DNA of 64,000 nt. Origin: Deroplatys truncata (Eukaryota; Arthropoda; Insecta; Mantodea; Mantidae). Of this stretch, positions 10,502 to 20,679 are shown in pieces. The translations under genes and the position numbers were made by a program. The first letter of the stretch is position 1. Every line of letters starts with the position of its first letter. Under the pieces are notes generated by a model. It had not been told where the DNA came from and did no database searches. It was given only the letters and a program-made list of their open reading frames with translations. The stretch lies in the NCBI GenBank assembly GCA_030765065.1, contig CM060977.1, positions 96,923,795 to 96,987,794 of the forward strand. Direction: 5' to 3'.

Positions 10502-11925
10502 ATAAGGCGAAACTTTTGGTTGTATTAAATACAATGCCGTTTGTGAAAACTGCAACACTAAGAGAGAATTTACCGAATAACTCCAAACTTGATGGAAGTG
10601 TAAAACAGTGTGCAAGAAATAAGTTATTAGGTATGCAGAGAGATGGAGTACTCGTAGGCTAAGCGGAGCCCTCTCGTGTCGGTCCGAAAAGGTCAGTGTT
10701 GCGTCCAGTGTAGCCAGTGCAGAGCTGTCAAACAAGTTTGAAGCAATAAAGCGAGCGACAGTACGCCTCGTCGACGTCAAAGGGAGCCATATCGGCATGT
10801 GATTGAGTTCGAACGGGACAGAATGATCGGTATCCAGGAAGCGGGTTTGTCATACCGTGGCATTTCAGCTCGTACAGGGCATGCTGCTACGACAGTGATG
10901 CGTGTGTAGAAGCAGTGGATAGATGAAGGTCGTACGCAGCGAAGAGCAGGTACTGGACCACGGAACATGACCACACTGCGGGATGACGTAATCTTGTCTG
11001 CATGGCCATAACGGACCGTACAGCTTCATCCACAGTGTTGGCTCGACGCTGGAGCACTGAAACAGGTGCGAACTTGTGTGCATCAACGGTTCGTCGCCGT
11101 CTTCTGCAGGTTGGACTGGTCGCATGCATGCTATTACGTCGGCTTCCATTTTAGAGAAACCACAAGCTCCTCGGACTGCAATGGACACGTGAACACCGTC
11201 ACGGGTGCTGAGTGACAAAATGTACATTTTTCGGAGGGGTCCCGCTTCAAAGCGTCCTTCAGTGATGGCCGCATACGTGTCCGGCGGTACCTGGAGGGCT
11301 GTATTGTTGAGCGGCATAGCGGACAAACACCGGGTGCGATGGTTTGGGGCGCCATTGGTTAAACAACTGATCTCGCCTCCTTCGACTTGAAGGCACTTTG
11401 AACAGAAACCAGTATCTAATGGTGGTTATAGAGCCTGAGGTATTCCCCCTGCTTCAGGCATCTCCACAGGCCACATTTCAACAAAACAATGCCCAGACAC
11501 ATATTACAAGGAATGTACAAGCCTTCTTCGAAGAGTGACGGGTACCACTGCTTCCCTGGCCTACTTGTTCGCCTGACATATCACCCATCGAACATGTCTG
11601 GGTTATGGTTGGTCGGCACCTGGTGCGTCATGGTCCTCCAGTAACTAGTGTCACATACTTGTGGGCTCGAATACAAACTGTGTGGAGAGCAATCCCTCAG
11701 GAACTTATTGAGAACCTTTTTGATTCGATGGCACGGCGTATAGCAGCTCTAATTGCAGCGCAAGGAGGCCACACCAAATACTGAATATTAGGGCTCAAAG
11801 GTCATGTTTATCTTTGTTACTTGTCATGTACCTAACCTGTGGTATTGAATTCATGCGTTTCCTTCTTGATGTTGCAATTTTCACAAATAGCTGTGTATCT
11901 AATCCGAGGTTTATTTTGGCGACTG
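10502..11925 (+). mobile_element. Tc1-like DNA transposon, decayed
   Basis: Inverted ends of at least 60 bp enclose a transposase remnant. Left: GGCGAAACTTTTGGTTG with GTTTGTGAAAACTGCAAC. Right, on the minus strand: CGCCAAAATAAACC with ATTTGTGAAAATTGCAAC. The outermost right bases read CAGTCGCC on the minus strand, as in Tc1 ends. The TA target repeat is unclear. It lies just past the end of an R850 copy. Confidence 0.85.
10763..11784 (+). pseudogene. Tc1-family transposase pseudogene
   Basis: The enzyme would cut and join transposon ends in the nucleus through a DD34E triad. The N-terminal helix-turn-helix region reads RHVIEFERDRMIGIQEAGL then SYRGISARTGHAATTVMRV, followed by an RRAGTGPRN-type linker. 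C-terminal family signatures follow: QTPGAMVWGAIG near 11330, SPDISPIEHVW near 11580-11610, and an end GGHTKY with a stop at 11782. The family's start codon position reads ACG (10763). There is an in-frame TAG after MRV near 10907, further stops, several frameshifts, and loss of sequence around the first catalytic Asp (FSDES is replaced by FSEGS). It cannot encode an active enzyme. Antisense frames here (10865-11326 and others) are shadows. Confidence 0.9.
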
Positions 11926-12529
11926 AGGCAACCAAAAAAACAAACCCAATCAAACTGGACAGCCCATGGGATCTACGGAAGGAGTGTCACAGAGTTATCG
12001 TTTGAACCCATCCCCCTCGGTCAATCAGAAGAGGTATATGGATAAAAATGGGTAAACATAGGCCGCTAAAGATGGTTTGAATAAATACTTACGTTTAAAA
12101 ACCATATTTAGTAAATAATTCCTGTAACTTAAATTATTATTTAGTCCACTCCAGCCAAGAAATATTTTAGAATGAATTATTAATACAACATTCATTGATA
12201 GTTTGCTGATAAATGAATCTTCCTTAGTACACACTGTATGTTAGTACTTCACAAATTCGGAACACACTACTGTGTTCTACCAAAGGCATAACTATCAACT
12301 ATTTCTTTTAACGAAGCGTGTGCTTCTTCAGTTTTCAATATTGTTGCATTCATATAAAACAGAACGATTACAATTAATTAATTGCAAAACTGTTGCAGGT
12401 GAATACCGATAACATGAACCGCATTTTTATTACCAAGCATTGTTGTTAACGGCGTTTTAAACCGATAAGTCATTGTCACACAAAAGGGGCGTTTTGGCGT
12501 CCCGGTTTACCTAAAAAAGCACGATATAC
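11926..12529. other. no recognisable feature
   Basis: About 600 bp of AT-rich DNA. The minus-strand frame 12025-12234 shows no recognisable domain. Confidence 0.4.
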
Positions 12530-12808
12530 AGACTAACAAAAATATCAGTTATGTTAAATTCACATCACTTTCTCTATCCGATGTAGTCTATTAGCGAGTA
12601 TGCAAATTATTCTTACGAAAGCTTTATTCTTCTATCTGCTTCATTATTGAGATAAACCTTTGCAAAAATAACTGAATTACGTATTTCGTTATAGATGCAA
12701 ATAGAACAGCAATAGTCAAATGTTTAAAAATTCAACGCTATGCGCTAGCCTTAAAGTTCCAATCTCTTTCCATGATATCGCAAGAAACAATTGAAAAGTA
12801 CTAGCTGT
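12530..12808 (-). repeat. R850 repeat, first third
   Basis: It begins ATGTTAAATTCACATCAC with TTTCTCTATC, then the TTTCGTTATAGATGCAAA and CCATGATATCGCAAGAAAC landmarks, and stops where the next copy begins. Confidence 0.85.
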
Positions 12809-12809
12809 T

Positions 12810-13635
12810 GAAAAAAGTCTGATGTGTTACACTCAGATTACTTTCTCTACTCTTGTAGAAGCCATTTTTACAAACGCTATTCTGCATATGCTTCATGTTA
12901 ATCGAGATGTTAATCTTATTGCTAATTTTCTTGTAGATGCAAGGGGAATATGGTAGACTTTAAGCGATAGTCAAATGTATTATGAGCTGGTTGCTATGTG
13001 GTTATCTTTGTATTAGCAGGACAAAAAATGAATAACGAATTCCCATTTGGGAAAAAGTATAAGTATTGGAAAATTTAAGGGAATAACAAGCAATATCTCG
13101 AAAATGGTTCACTCAACAAAAAAATGCATATGACATAAATTGTGTATTTTAACGCGATTTACATTTTTGTGTAGTAAAATTTTGTCTATCTCTTATGGTT
13201 TACGAATTATGCAAAAGTCTTTCACAAGGAAGAATACTTTTGGAGACATTCCCAGAAAATTCAAGATATAAATTTTATTTGCCATGAAAGTATCTTAAAT
13301 ATATGAGACTTTAATCAAAATCGTTAGAGCCATTTTTGAGAAAATTAAAATTTTCGAAAAATGTTCCATGTAAAGGTTAATCTGGGGTGGGGTGATTTTC
13401 TTGAAAATCTTCGTGTCGCATCTCTGGAAGATACTGAACCTAAATACCAAGTTTGGTGTTTATCCGACTGTTCGTTTTTGAGTTATGCTGTTGACAGACA
13501 CACACGGACATGTTTTCAAAACTGTTTTTTTGGATTCAGGGGGCCTCAAAACATTTCCGGTGAAATCTCGGTATCAGTGTTTGGGTGGAAGACAATACTT
13601 CCCCTACTTACTATACGTAGTAGAGGAAGTAAAAA
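12810..13635 (-). repeat. R850 repeat, full length, subfamily 2
   Basis: This is a complete copy of about 825 bp, from TCTGATGTGTTACACTCAG to GTAGAGGAAGTAAAAA. Subfamily 2 differs in its left half: GATGTTAATCTTATTGC, GAGCTGGTTGCTATGTGG and GACATAAATTGTGT. It is strikingly similar to the copy at 38.97-39.78 kb, so this subfamily looks younger than the rest. The 13361-13666 plus-strand frame is a chance opening in the repeat; it recurs in the sister copy because the repeats are similar. Confidence 0.9.
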
Positions 13636-13639
13636 TGAC

Positions 13640-14236
13640 AAGGTATTAAACAATTCGAACCATTGATCAACGCATATCTCGGATAAGCCTTATGCCACAG
13701 AAAACGTTTTTGGCAATAAATTGTGTGTTTTAAAGAGCTCTACATTTATTGTGTAGCATGTTTTCATCTATCGTTCAACGTTTACCAGTTCTACAACATT
13801 ATATAAAATTCCTTAAGAGTGAATAGGAATTTAGACGCTATTCCCACAAAATTCAAGATATACGTTTTGTTTGTCATGCGAATATCTTTAGTATATGGTA
13901 TTTTAATCAAAACTTTTTTAGCCTTTTCTCAGAAAGTCAAACATTTCAAAAAGATCTTCCATGTTAAAGGTAATAAAAGTTAGGAGAATTTTCATGCAAA
14001 GCCTTGGTTTCGCATGTTTGGAAGATACTGAACTTAAATACCAAGTTTGGCATTTATCCAACTTTTTGATTTTGTGTTGTGCACACACATAGACGCACGT
14101 ATCGACCTTTTTCTAAAAAAGCTTTATTGGACTCTGAGGCCTCAAAACATACATTCCAATGAAATCGTCATATCAAATTTTTGGGTGGAATATCATGCCT
14201 TGTCTATCTACTCGTATATACATGATAGGGATGTCC
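13640..14236 (-). repeat. R850 repeat, right two thirds
   Basis: It runs from CAATTCGAACCATTGATC through TCTCGGATAAGCCTTATG and AAATACCAAGTTTGG to TTTTTGGGTGGAATATCATG. It is the third head-to-tail unit of this cluster. Confidence 0.85.
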
Positions 14237-14419
14237 CGGCTAAAACAGGACGTCTAGCCACCTTATGCTAACATATATTCGCAATTCACTCCTGCATTTT
14301 CTGCCACATATCTATAGTAGTTAAGAGGAGGTATTTTATTCTACCCGATATGTCCATATCTAGGTTTCACCTAAAATACATGTTTCGAGGCCTTCTGAAT
14401 AAACAACATTATTTTCGTT

Positions 14420-15100
14420 ACACGTACATAGTAGGTAGAGAAAGTATTGCACTTCATCCAAAAATTCGATAATGAGATTTCACCGGAAATGCATGTTTTG
14501 GGACCCCCGAATCCAAAAGAAAATCATTTTTAGGAAAAGGTACATGTGTGAGTATGTCAACAGTATAACTCAAAAACGATAAGTCTGATAAACAATAAAT
14601 TAGGTGTTTAGGTTCAGTATCTTCTAAAGATGCGATAGAGGGATTTCTAAGAAAATCCCCTCACCCAAAACTACATTTTACAAGGAACATTTTTCAAAAT
14701 GTTTCTAAAAATGACTCGTGGTTTGGGTTAAAATATCATAGTAAATATATTTACATGGCAAATAAAATGTATATCTTGAATTTTCTGAAAGTAGCCCGTG
14801 AAGTCTGCATTCGTAATGAATTTTGTATAATCTTGTGTAATGGTAAGCGTAAGGGGTAGAGAAAACATACTACACAATAGATATGTTTAAAACACACAGT
14901 ATATTTCATTTTTTGTGACATAAGTCCTTCCTGAAATACCCGTTATTAATGGTTGGAATTGTTCATTACTTGGTCATTCTTTTCAAGTCTTGTCAACATC
15001 CAAGTGTTTCTCGCGATGTAATGGAAAGAGTATGGAATTTTAAGGTTAGCATATTGTGTCCAGTTTTTAAACAGCTGACTATATCTGTTCCCTTTGTACG
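14420..15100 (+). repeat. R850 repeat, right-truncated
   Basis: The left end GTAGGTAGAGAAAGTATTGC, an AAAATTCGATAATGAGATTTC block, ATGCGATAGAGGGATTTC and GTTTCTCGCGATGTAATGG are all in order. It points toward the copy at 13.64-14.24 kb. Confidence 0.85.
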
Positions 15101-15235
15101 AGACAGAATCGGCCTGGGATGTCTTTGAAACTCTGATTGCTTTGTATGTTCACTAGGGGAAAAACAAAACAAAAAAGCAGTTGCAATATAGTTGTTGAGA
15201 AAAGTATACAATATTTAAAAATTCAAATCAATAAC

Positions 15236-15965
15236 AAGACAGATAAGTTATCTTTATTGCTTTAAAATTATTGAAGTTATTTCACATGTATTTAGTACAT
15301 ATTTAAGATACAGTAGGGTGACAAAATAAACAGAGAAAGAAAACAAAACAAAAAGGAACAATAAAAAGGGAAATAGAGATAAATTACCTTTATCTAGCTG
15401 AACAAATTTGACCTAGCTTCGCGCACTTTAGCCAAAAAATTGGCCAAGTTCTGCCTGTTCCTCTGGTCAGCCAGTAGATCCCAACATGCCAATCTCTTTC
15501 TTGGGGGACTTAAGAATTTTTCTTTAAGTTTAATCGTTCGCTGGTTCTTCCACTTTGAACATTGCACCAAAATATGTACCCAGTCTTCATCCAAATCACA
15601 GAATGGGCAGATTCTCCTCCTTGAATCGTCATTCATTTTCTGTGCCCTCCAGCCCCCCAGTCTAAACCATGCCAGTCCTGATCTTTCCTTTCTTCCTAAA
15701 TTAAGTATATATGCCTCTTTATCCCAGTTCAATTTTATTTCATTTGATAGACTTAGAGAAGGTTTAAATTTACAATCCGATTCTATTTCCTGTTGGTTGA
15801 TGTCTCTTAGTCTTCTTTTAACACCTTTCCATATGTTTTTGTCATTTGTTTCACCTCTTAGCCATACTGGTCCCATTCCTATTCTCCTCAAACCCCTTTC
15901 CAAATCAGCTGCCCAAAACTTAGGAGACAGGCTTTCTCGCTGATATTTATAACATTCGGATCATA
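15236..15965 (-). mobile_element. 5'-truncated LINE, 3' end
   Basis: The end of a LINE ORF is followed on the minus strand by about 160 bp of 3' UTR with a GCAATAAAG polyadenylation signal near 15262. There is no upstream reverse transcriptase, so this is the usual truncation of incomplete reverse transcription. A second copy of the same LINE lies at 55.88-56.70 kb. Confidence 0.75.
15394..15957 (-). pseudogene. LINE ORF2 C-terminal region with zinc finger
   Basis: The frame is open for about 185 codons and ends at a stop at 15394. It contains LERGLRRIGMGPVWLRG, then SGLAWFRLGGWRAQK, then a CPFC-x8-H-x4-C finger (CPFCDLDEDWVHILVQC). C-terminal Cys/His fingers of this spacing are common after the reverse transcriptase of insect LINEs, where they are thought to bind nucleic acid. 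The sister copy shows RICPICEEEESWVHVL at the same place. The open frame of this fragment suggests a fairly recent insertion. The clade is not decided. The plus-strand frame 15440-15943 is antisense shadow. Confidence 0.8.
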
Positions 15966-15977
15966 GTTTGGAGTTAT

Positions 15978-16020
15978 CCCCATGCATCAGTCTTAGCGAC
16001 TGATGCATGGGGCATCAGTC
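15978..16020. repeat. perfect 15-bp hairpin plus direct repeat
   Basis: CCCCATGCATCAGTC, then the 5-base spacer TTAGC, then its exact reverse complement. CATCAGTC is repeated once more straight after. It lies just outside the 5' junction of the LINE fragment. Confidence 0.95.
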
Positions 16021-16700
16021 ACTACTCTTAATCAATAATAAAGAATATGTTGGAAATGGTTAATGCAACAAAAAATGTATTTCACATAAATTCTGTGTTT
16101 TAACAACATATTCATTATTTATTCGTGTAGTAAGCCTTTGCTTATCTCTCACTACAAAATCGTTAGAGATTTTTTGGGAAAACAATATAACGAACCCTTT
16201 TACATATTAAGTAAGTTTGGGGTACTAAACGTTTATTGAAAACCTTTCTGTGGTATCCTTGAAAGAGGCTGATCTTAAATACCAATTTTGATATTTAACA
16301 GCTTTTCGTGCTAGAGTTATGTTGTTCTCTCTCTCTATCACGCACGCGCGCACACACACAATTTATTTTCTAAAATGCTCTATTTTTATTTAAGGGGCTC
16401 TGAAACGTGTATTGCTCAAGAGGTACCGAGTTTGAATGTTAGTTTGATACCACGGATAAGGTTTTCTTCGACTTTTCCCTTATTCTGAAAAATATGGATA
16501 TAGTGTAACTCTAAGCTCTGTGGTTCATTTGAGCATAATTTCACCCAGTTAATTGATCGTTCTATACGACTTGCACGGTTAATTGATGTTTTACTTGAAA
16601 AGGAAAAATGTGTATATTTCCGGTGAAATCGCGGTATCAAATTTTTGGGTGGAATGCAATACTTCCTCTGTTTACCAGTAAAAAGTGAACAAAGTAAAAC
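16021..16700 (-). repeat. R850 repeat, interrupted
   Basis: R850 landmarks lie at 16021-16412 and resume at 16608-16700 (TTTCCGGTGAAATCGCGG to GTTTACCAG). About 195 bp of unrelated DNA lies between, flanked by CGTGTATT and TGTGTATATT, which look like a target duplication. Confidence 0.8.
16413..16607. mobile_element. unknown ~195-bp insertion in R850
   Basis: It is recognised only because it splits an R850 copy, with similar bases on both sides. No TIR, tRNA head or poly-A tail was seen. Confidence 0.45.
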
Positions 16701-16785
16701 TTATTTGACACAAGGTGTCTGTTTCAAAGGACTCCTCATCTTTCCCTTAGTAACATTTTACCTTATGATTTTCAGATAATCATTA

Positions 16786-16945
16786 TTGAGCGAGATAGCT
16801 ACGCGGTAGCTCGTGAGGGTTGCACTCGGAAGGTCCTCTGTGACTGAGGTTTGTCCCAGGTTTTCCTCTGTCCTCATAACCAGCAAATGACGGGAATGTA
16901 CCCCAAGTTTAGGCTTGGAGAATTTCCTTCCCAAATTTCCTTTCC
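16786..16945 (+). repeat. tRNA-headed SINE, 5' part, type C-like
   Basis: GAGCGAGATAGCTACGCGG and GTAGCTCGTGAGGGTTGC form the tRNA-like head. CCAGGTTTTCCTCTGTCC and GCAAATGACGGGAATG correspond to the shared SINE core. The 3' body is missing. Confidence 0.6.
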
Positions 16946-17027
16946 CAATTATAATTCTATTGCACACATTTGCAGTGTTCGCTTTACCATATGTAGCAAG
17001 AAAGAGCGTTGAACACTATTAAAGATT

Positions 17028-17873
17028 CTTATGTTACATTCATATGACTTTCTCTACGCTCTATCGCTTATTAGTGTGTATACAGACCTTCTTAGGAAAG
17101 TTTATTTTCCTATATATTCCTATACTTCGTTTACCTAAAATATATTATTTTTCCTACAACCGATTCATAACCTTATTTCTCCATAAATCCATATCCTTTC
17201 CAATTCATCTGTTGGTCTTATAGACGCCATGCTTCTTCGGACCCCATTGTTCTCTTGGTTTTCCCCGCCTGCTTCCCTTGTAGCAAAATTCTTACTAATC
17301 TACTCCTATCTACTTAATTTTATTCTAAATAAATATTTGCAGAAATAGCTACATTAGATACATAGTTATAGATACAAAGAGAACAGCGACTGTCAAATCT
17401 TTAAAAACTGGACGCTATATGCTGGCCTTAAAATTCCATACTGTTTTCATGACATGGGAGAAACAGCTGAAATCAACAGAACTTAAAAGAATGACAGAAA
17501 TGGAACCATTAATAAGGGATATCTTCGAAAAGGCTTTTGGCATAAAAACATTGTGTGTTTTAAAGTGATTTACATGTTTTCATTAGGTATAGCCATTTTG
17601 AGAAAATCCAAACTTTCGAGGATTTTCATGTAAAGTGTAGTTTTGGGTTTGGAGATTTTCTAAAAAATTGTTCATGTCATAGTTTTTTAGTTATGCTATT
17701 TATGACACACACACACATATGTACACACGAGGAACCTTTTCTAAGTTTTAGTGTTTTGTTTTATTCAGGGAGTCTGAAAACGTATATTTCTGATGAAAAC
17801 TCAGTATGGAACTTTTGGGTGGAATGCAATACTTCCTCTACTTACTGTAGATAAACACTAGAGAAAGTAACAT
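17028..17873 (-). repeat. R850 repeat, full length with small insert
   Basis: Both ends are present (ATGTTACATTCATATGAC and CTAGAGAAAGTAAC). About 190 bp at roughly 17140-17320 is foreign, flanked by TATACTTCGTTTA and ATCTACTTAATTTTA, a likely target duplication. Confidence 0.8.
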
Positions 17874-17924
17874 GTTAATCAAAATTAATTATATATCGGT
17901 CACTCTGAAGAGGGCGATTCAGTA

Positions 17925-18258
17925 TAAGAATTTAATATTTTTAAAATACGGCACTTATAATCAAAATTTTAATGTGGTTTTGTACAAATTAAAAACAACG
18001 AAACATGTAAAGGATAACCAGTGATGAGGAATTTTATCGGAAATTTTCGCATTGAATCCTTGGATACTGAACAACATACCAAGTTTGGTATTTATCTGAC
18101 TTTTCGCTTGTGAGTTATGGTGTATATGCGTGCGTGCTGACCTGTTTGTGTTTGTTTAATGGACCTCAGTACGAGTATTTATGGTAAAACAATGCAATCA
18201 AATTCCCCTACCACTTCCCCTACCTACTATACGTAGCGACTAGAGGAAGAAAAATTCA
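17925..18258 (-). repeat. R850 repeat, right half
   Basis: It runs from the AATCAAAATTTTAATG region through ACCAAGTTTGGTATTTATC to CTAGAGGAAGAAAAA. Confidence 0.75.
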
Positions 18259-18424
18259 AAGGGGTACACATTTCTCTCTTAAATATAACTATGTGCTGTC
18301 TGTATATCTCGTTTATTTACCATTGAAAATAATTCTTCCTTTTGAATGTATAAACATTAATTAAACAAAACTGAAAGGAGTTTTAGCGGAGGAAATATCG
18401 TCTAGGCCTGATGATATAGGTTGT

Positions 18425-18897
18425 AAAAGTTAATGGCACGAATGGGCTCTCCCGCAACCATGGTAGAGCAGCGCAAGCAGGCCGCAAAGGCCCTTTTTGC
18501 TTCTACGATGACCCCTGGTAGGAAGTGATGAGGGCAGAAGCCAAAGAGCGATTAGATCCGAATGACGACGGGCGCAAACATAAACGAGATTCCTAACGTT
18601 TCCATTGGAATGCATCCGACGCCGCCCCGTCCCACCCAGAAGCCACCATCCACAGCAGCCCAATTGGAAGCGAGCACGTCGCCTGGTCCTACAACCCTCA
18701 AACTAGTTACAATGAAGGAGATGATGGGTACAGAAAATGAGGGGCAGGAAGGTTGTGGTAGAAAACCACCACCCCGGCATTCACCTGCCGACCAGGGGAA
18801 ACCACAAAAAAATACATGGGTTAGAGTGTATGTCGTCGGGTATAGAACTTGGGACTTTCCGAATGTGAGTCACACACATTACTGCGGCGCCATTTAA
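18425..18897 (-). repeat. tRNA-headed SINE, type C
   Basis: Minus strand: GGCGCCGCAGTAATGTG head, TTTTTTTGTGGTTTCCCC core, GGCAGGTGAATGCCGGGG, and a long GC-rich body. The body shares GGAAACGTTAGGAA and an AGAAGCAAAAAGGGCC-type block with the copy at 4.25-4.79 kb. The plus frame 18562-18897 is incidental. Confidence 0.75.
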
Positions 18898-19217
18898 TTC
18901 CAGTGTAGGGCGTGCTATCTTTCAAGAAAGTAAGTGTACACTTTTCACGGGTCAGTATCATTTAGGCGTTCCGTGAGTCGGTCGTAGATGTATACTGACG
19001 TGGTCGCCATCTTAACCTGTCTCACTTCAAAGATTTCTATGGCTATATTAACCCAGTATGGGAAATGTGGAATAAATATCACTAAACAAGTTGCAATTCT
19101 CTTGCTGCTAAGCTATTAACTACATGGCAATGGCAGGAAAACGGAAAACACGTGCAACAATGATTTTAATAAAACCAACTCTCTGCTATATATAACCCAC
19201 GCAGTAACATATGTTTT
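18898..19217. other. no recognisable feature
   Basis: About 320 bp. TTGCAATTCTCTTGCTGCTA at its end has a degraded direct copy about 250 bp further on, near 19345. Confidence 0.4.
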
Positions 19218-19310
19218 CTAGCTCATTGGTAATACCCACGCTGTTTCAAGTGTGCCGAGGGTTCACGGTTCAAACACCAGCATCTGGTTATACTTTTTAT
19301 TCCAACTTTT
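19218..19310 (+). repeat. tRNA-like segment
   Basis: CTAGCTCATTGGTAATACC resembles an A-box and CGGTTCAAACACC a B-box, about 40 bp apart. No good cloverleaf can be drawn, so this is more likely a SINE head or tRNA pseudogene than a tRNA gene. Confidence 0.45.
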
Positions 19311-19884
19311 TCACCTCGTAAGACGCAGTAATAAACGAATTTACAGTTCTCTTGCAGCAAACTTATTACTACATGATTTCGAACAAAATGCGAGGAGGTT
19401 GAATGATAATTTTAATGGAGCCAACTTCTAAATGCTGTATACAATGCGGCTGATCACAATAATAAGCTAACACATAAAATAACAAGAAACTGATAAATTC
19501 TCATCTTGAGAAAATCAAACTTACATTTACTTTTACAAGTGTACATTTACTTTTTTGAATGATAGTACCCGAATCGCCGTCCACTATGCTGGAAGAGACA
19601 AACTAAATGACGGCATCAGTGGTGGCAAAATACTACACAATTTTCTCATTATATAATGTGTGACTACTTGCTTCTGTTTAAACGTGTTCTGGTTGGTATT
19701 GGTAATACTTTCGCCGCGTCCGAGGCAAGTATTTTTGGTGTACTAACATTCAGCTTTGGTTGTTTATTTTAATTCTGTGCTTTGTATAGCATTATAAAGT
19801 TCAAATTTATTAGTGATGCAGTATTGCGCAATTGTTTACAGTATAAATGTAATAATAAGGATAATAAATAGTATTAATTCCTCC

Positions 19885-20455
19885 ACTTCTTTTGATTTCA
19901 TTCCGTCGTTATTTTCTGCACACAACTATTTCTAAGTATACTACTTCCTCTTTTCCCAGGTGAACATCTTTCTCAAACTTCTTTGGCTGTTCTTTCCTCT
20001 GTCATTCTCCTGATGTGTTCATACCAGTTCAGTATCTTATATCTTGCATATTTCACCTCTGAATTCCTCATTTATTTATTTCTTGATAAGATTGTTCCTA
20101 ATTTCGAATGCCTCATTTACCTTCCCAAAGGTCCGTTTCTATGGACAATAATTTAATGCCTCCAATTTCGGCCTCAAATGTGACGTTACTTCGCACTATT
20201 TATTTGAATACTTGTAATTTAGTTTCCTTGGTTATATTTCCGTCAGATAAAATACTATTTAACATGGCTGATGCTACTTTACCTTTGGTAATTCTGTATA
20301 TCACTTTCCTGTCGAACTTTTTTATCAACTGTAACTCCCAAATACTCTAATTCTTCAAAAACCTTTATGAAATCTTTGTGATCATCCAATATTATATTGT
20401 CCTGTTTAATATCCGAAATAAAATTTTCGAAACTAAATATAATTTTAGACCCCAT
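19885..20455 (-). pseudogene. LINE reverse transcriptase C-terminal remnant
   Basis: On the minus strand a frame reads EELEYLGVTVDKKVRQESDI, the YLG motif that follows the reverse transcriptase catalytic core in many LINEs. Downstream, after many stops, comes LNWYEHIRRMTEERTAKE, the W-(Y)-GH-RRM-ER signature near the end of such ORFs, and a basic PGKRG stretch. Stops and frame changes are spread throughout. It is an old fragment different from the LINE at 15.4 kb. The plus frames 20108-20350 and 20397-20687 are shadows. Confidence 0.75.
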
Positions 20456-20477
20456 TTTTCAAAGTTTTGGTCTCTCT

Positions 20478-20625
20478 AGCATGTACATAGTAGGTAAAGA
20501 AGGTACTGCATTCCACTCAAAACTTCGATACCCAGATTACACCGGAATACATATTTCTTCCAATACGTATCTTCCAAGGATGCGACACCAAGATTTTCAA
20601 GCAACTCCCTCCCCCCGACGCAACC
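20478..20625 (+). repeat. R850 repeat, internally deleted fragment
   Basis: GTAGGTAAAGAAGGTACTGC and TTCGATACCCAGATT are joined closely to CGTATCTTCCAAGGATGC. Confidence 0.75.
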
Positions 20626-20679
20626 AAACCACCCTTTCCACGACTCATTCTTTGAAACAGAAAGAGATCTGCATTAAAG

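Noticed and set aside
10865-11326. 153-codon minus-strand open frame
   Set aside because: It is antisense to the Tc1 transposase pseudogene, whose plus-strand motifs are unmistakable.
12810-13635. R850 as a Helitron
   Set aside because: No TC start, no CTRR end and no 3' hairpin of the expected kind were seen; ends are short inverted motifs instead.
13361-13666. open frame similar to one at 39520-39825
   Set aside because: Both lie in sister R850 copies; similarity reflects repeat identity, the frames differ at their ends and are absent in most other copies.
15440-15943. 167-codon plus-strand open frame
   Set aside because: It is antisense to the LINE ORF end with its clear zinc finger; composition follows from the other strand.
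15978-16012. transcription terminator hairpin
   Set aside because: No gene ends there in the right sense, no T-run follows, and this is not bacterial DNA.
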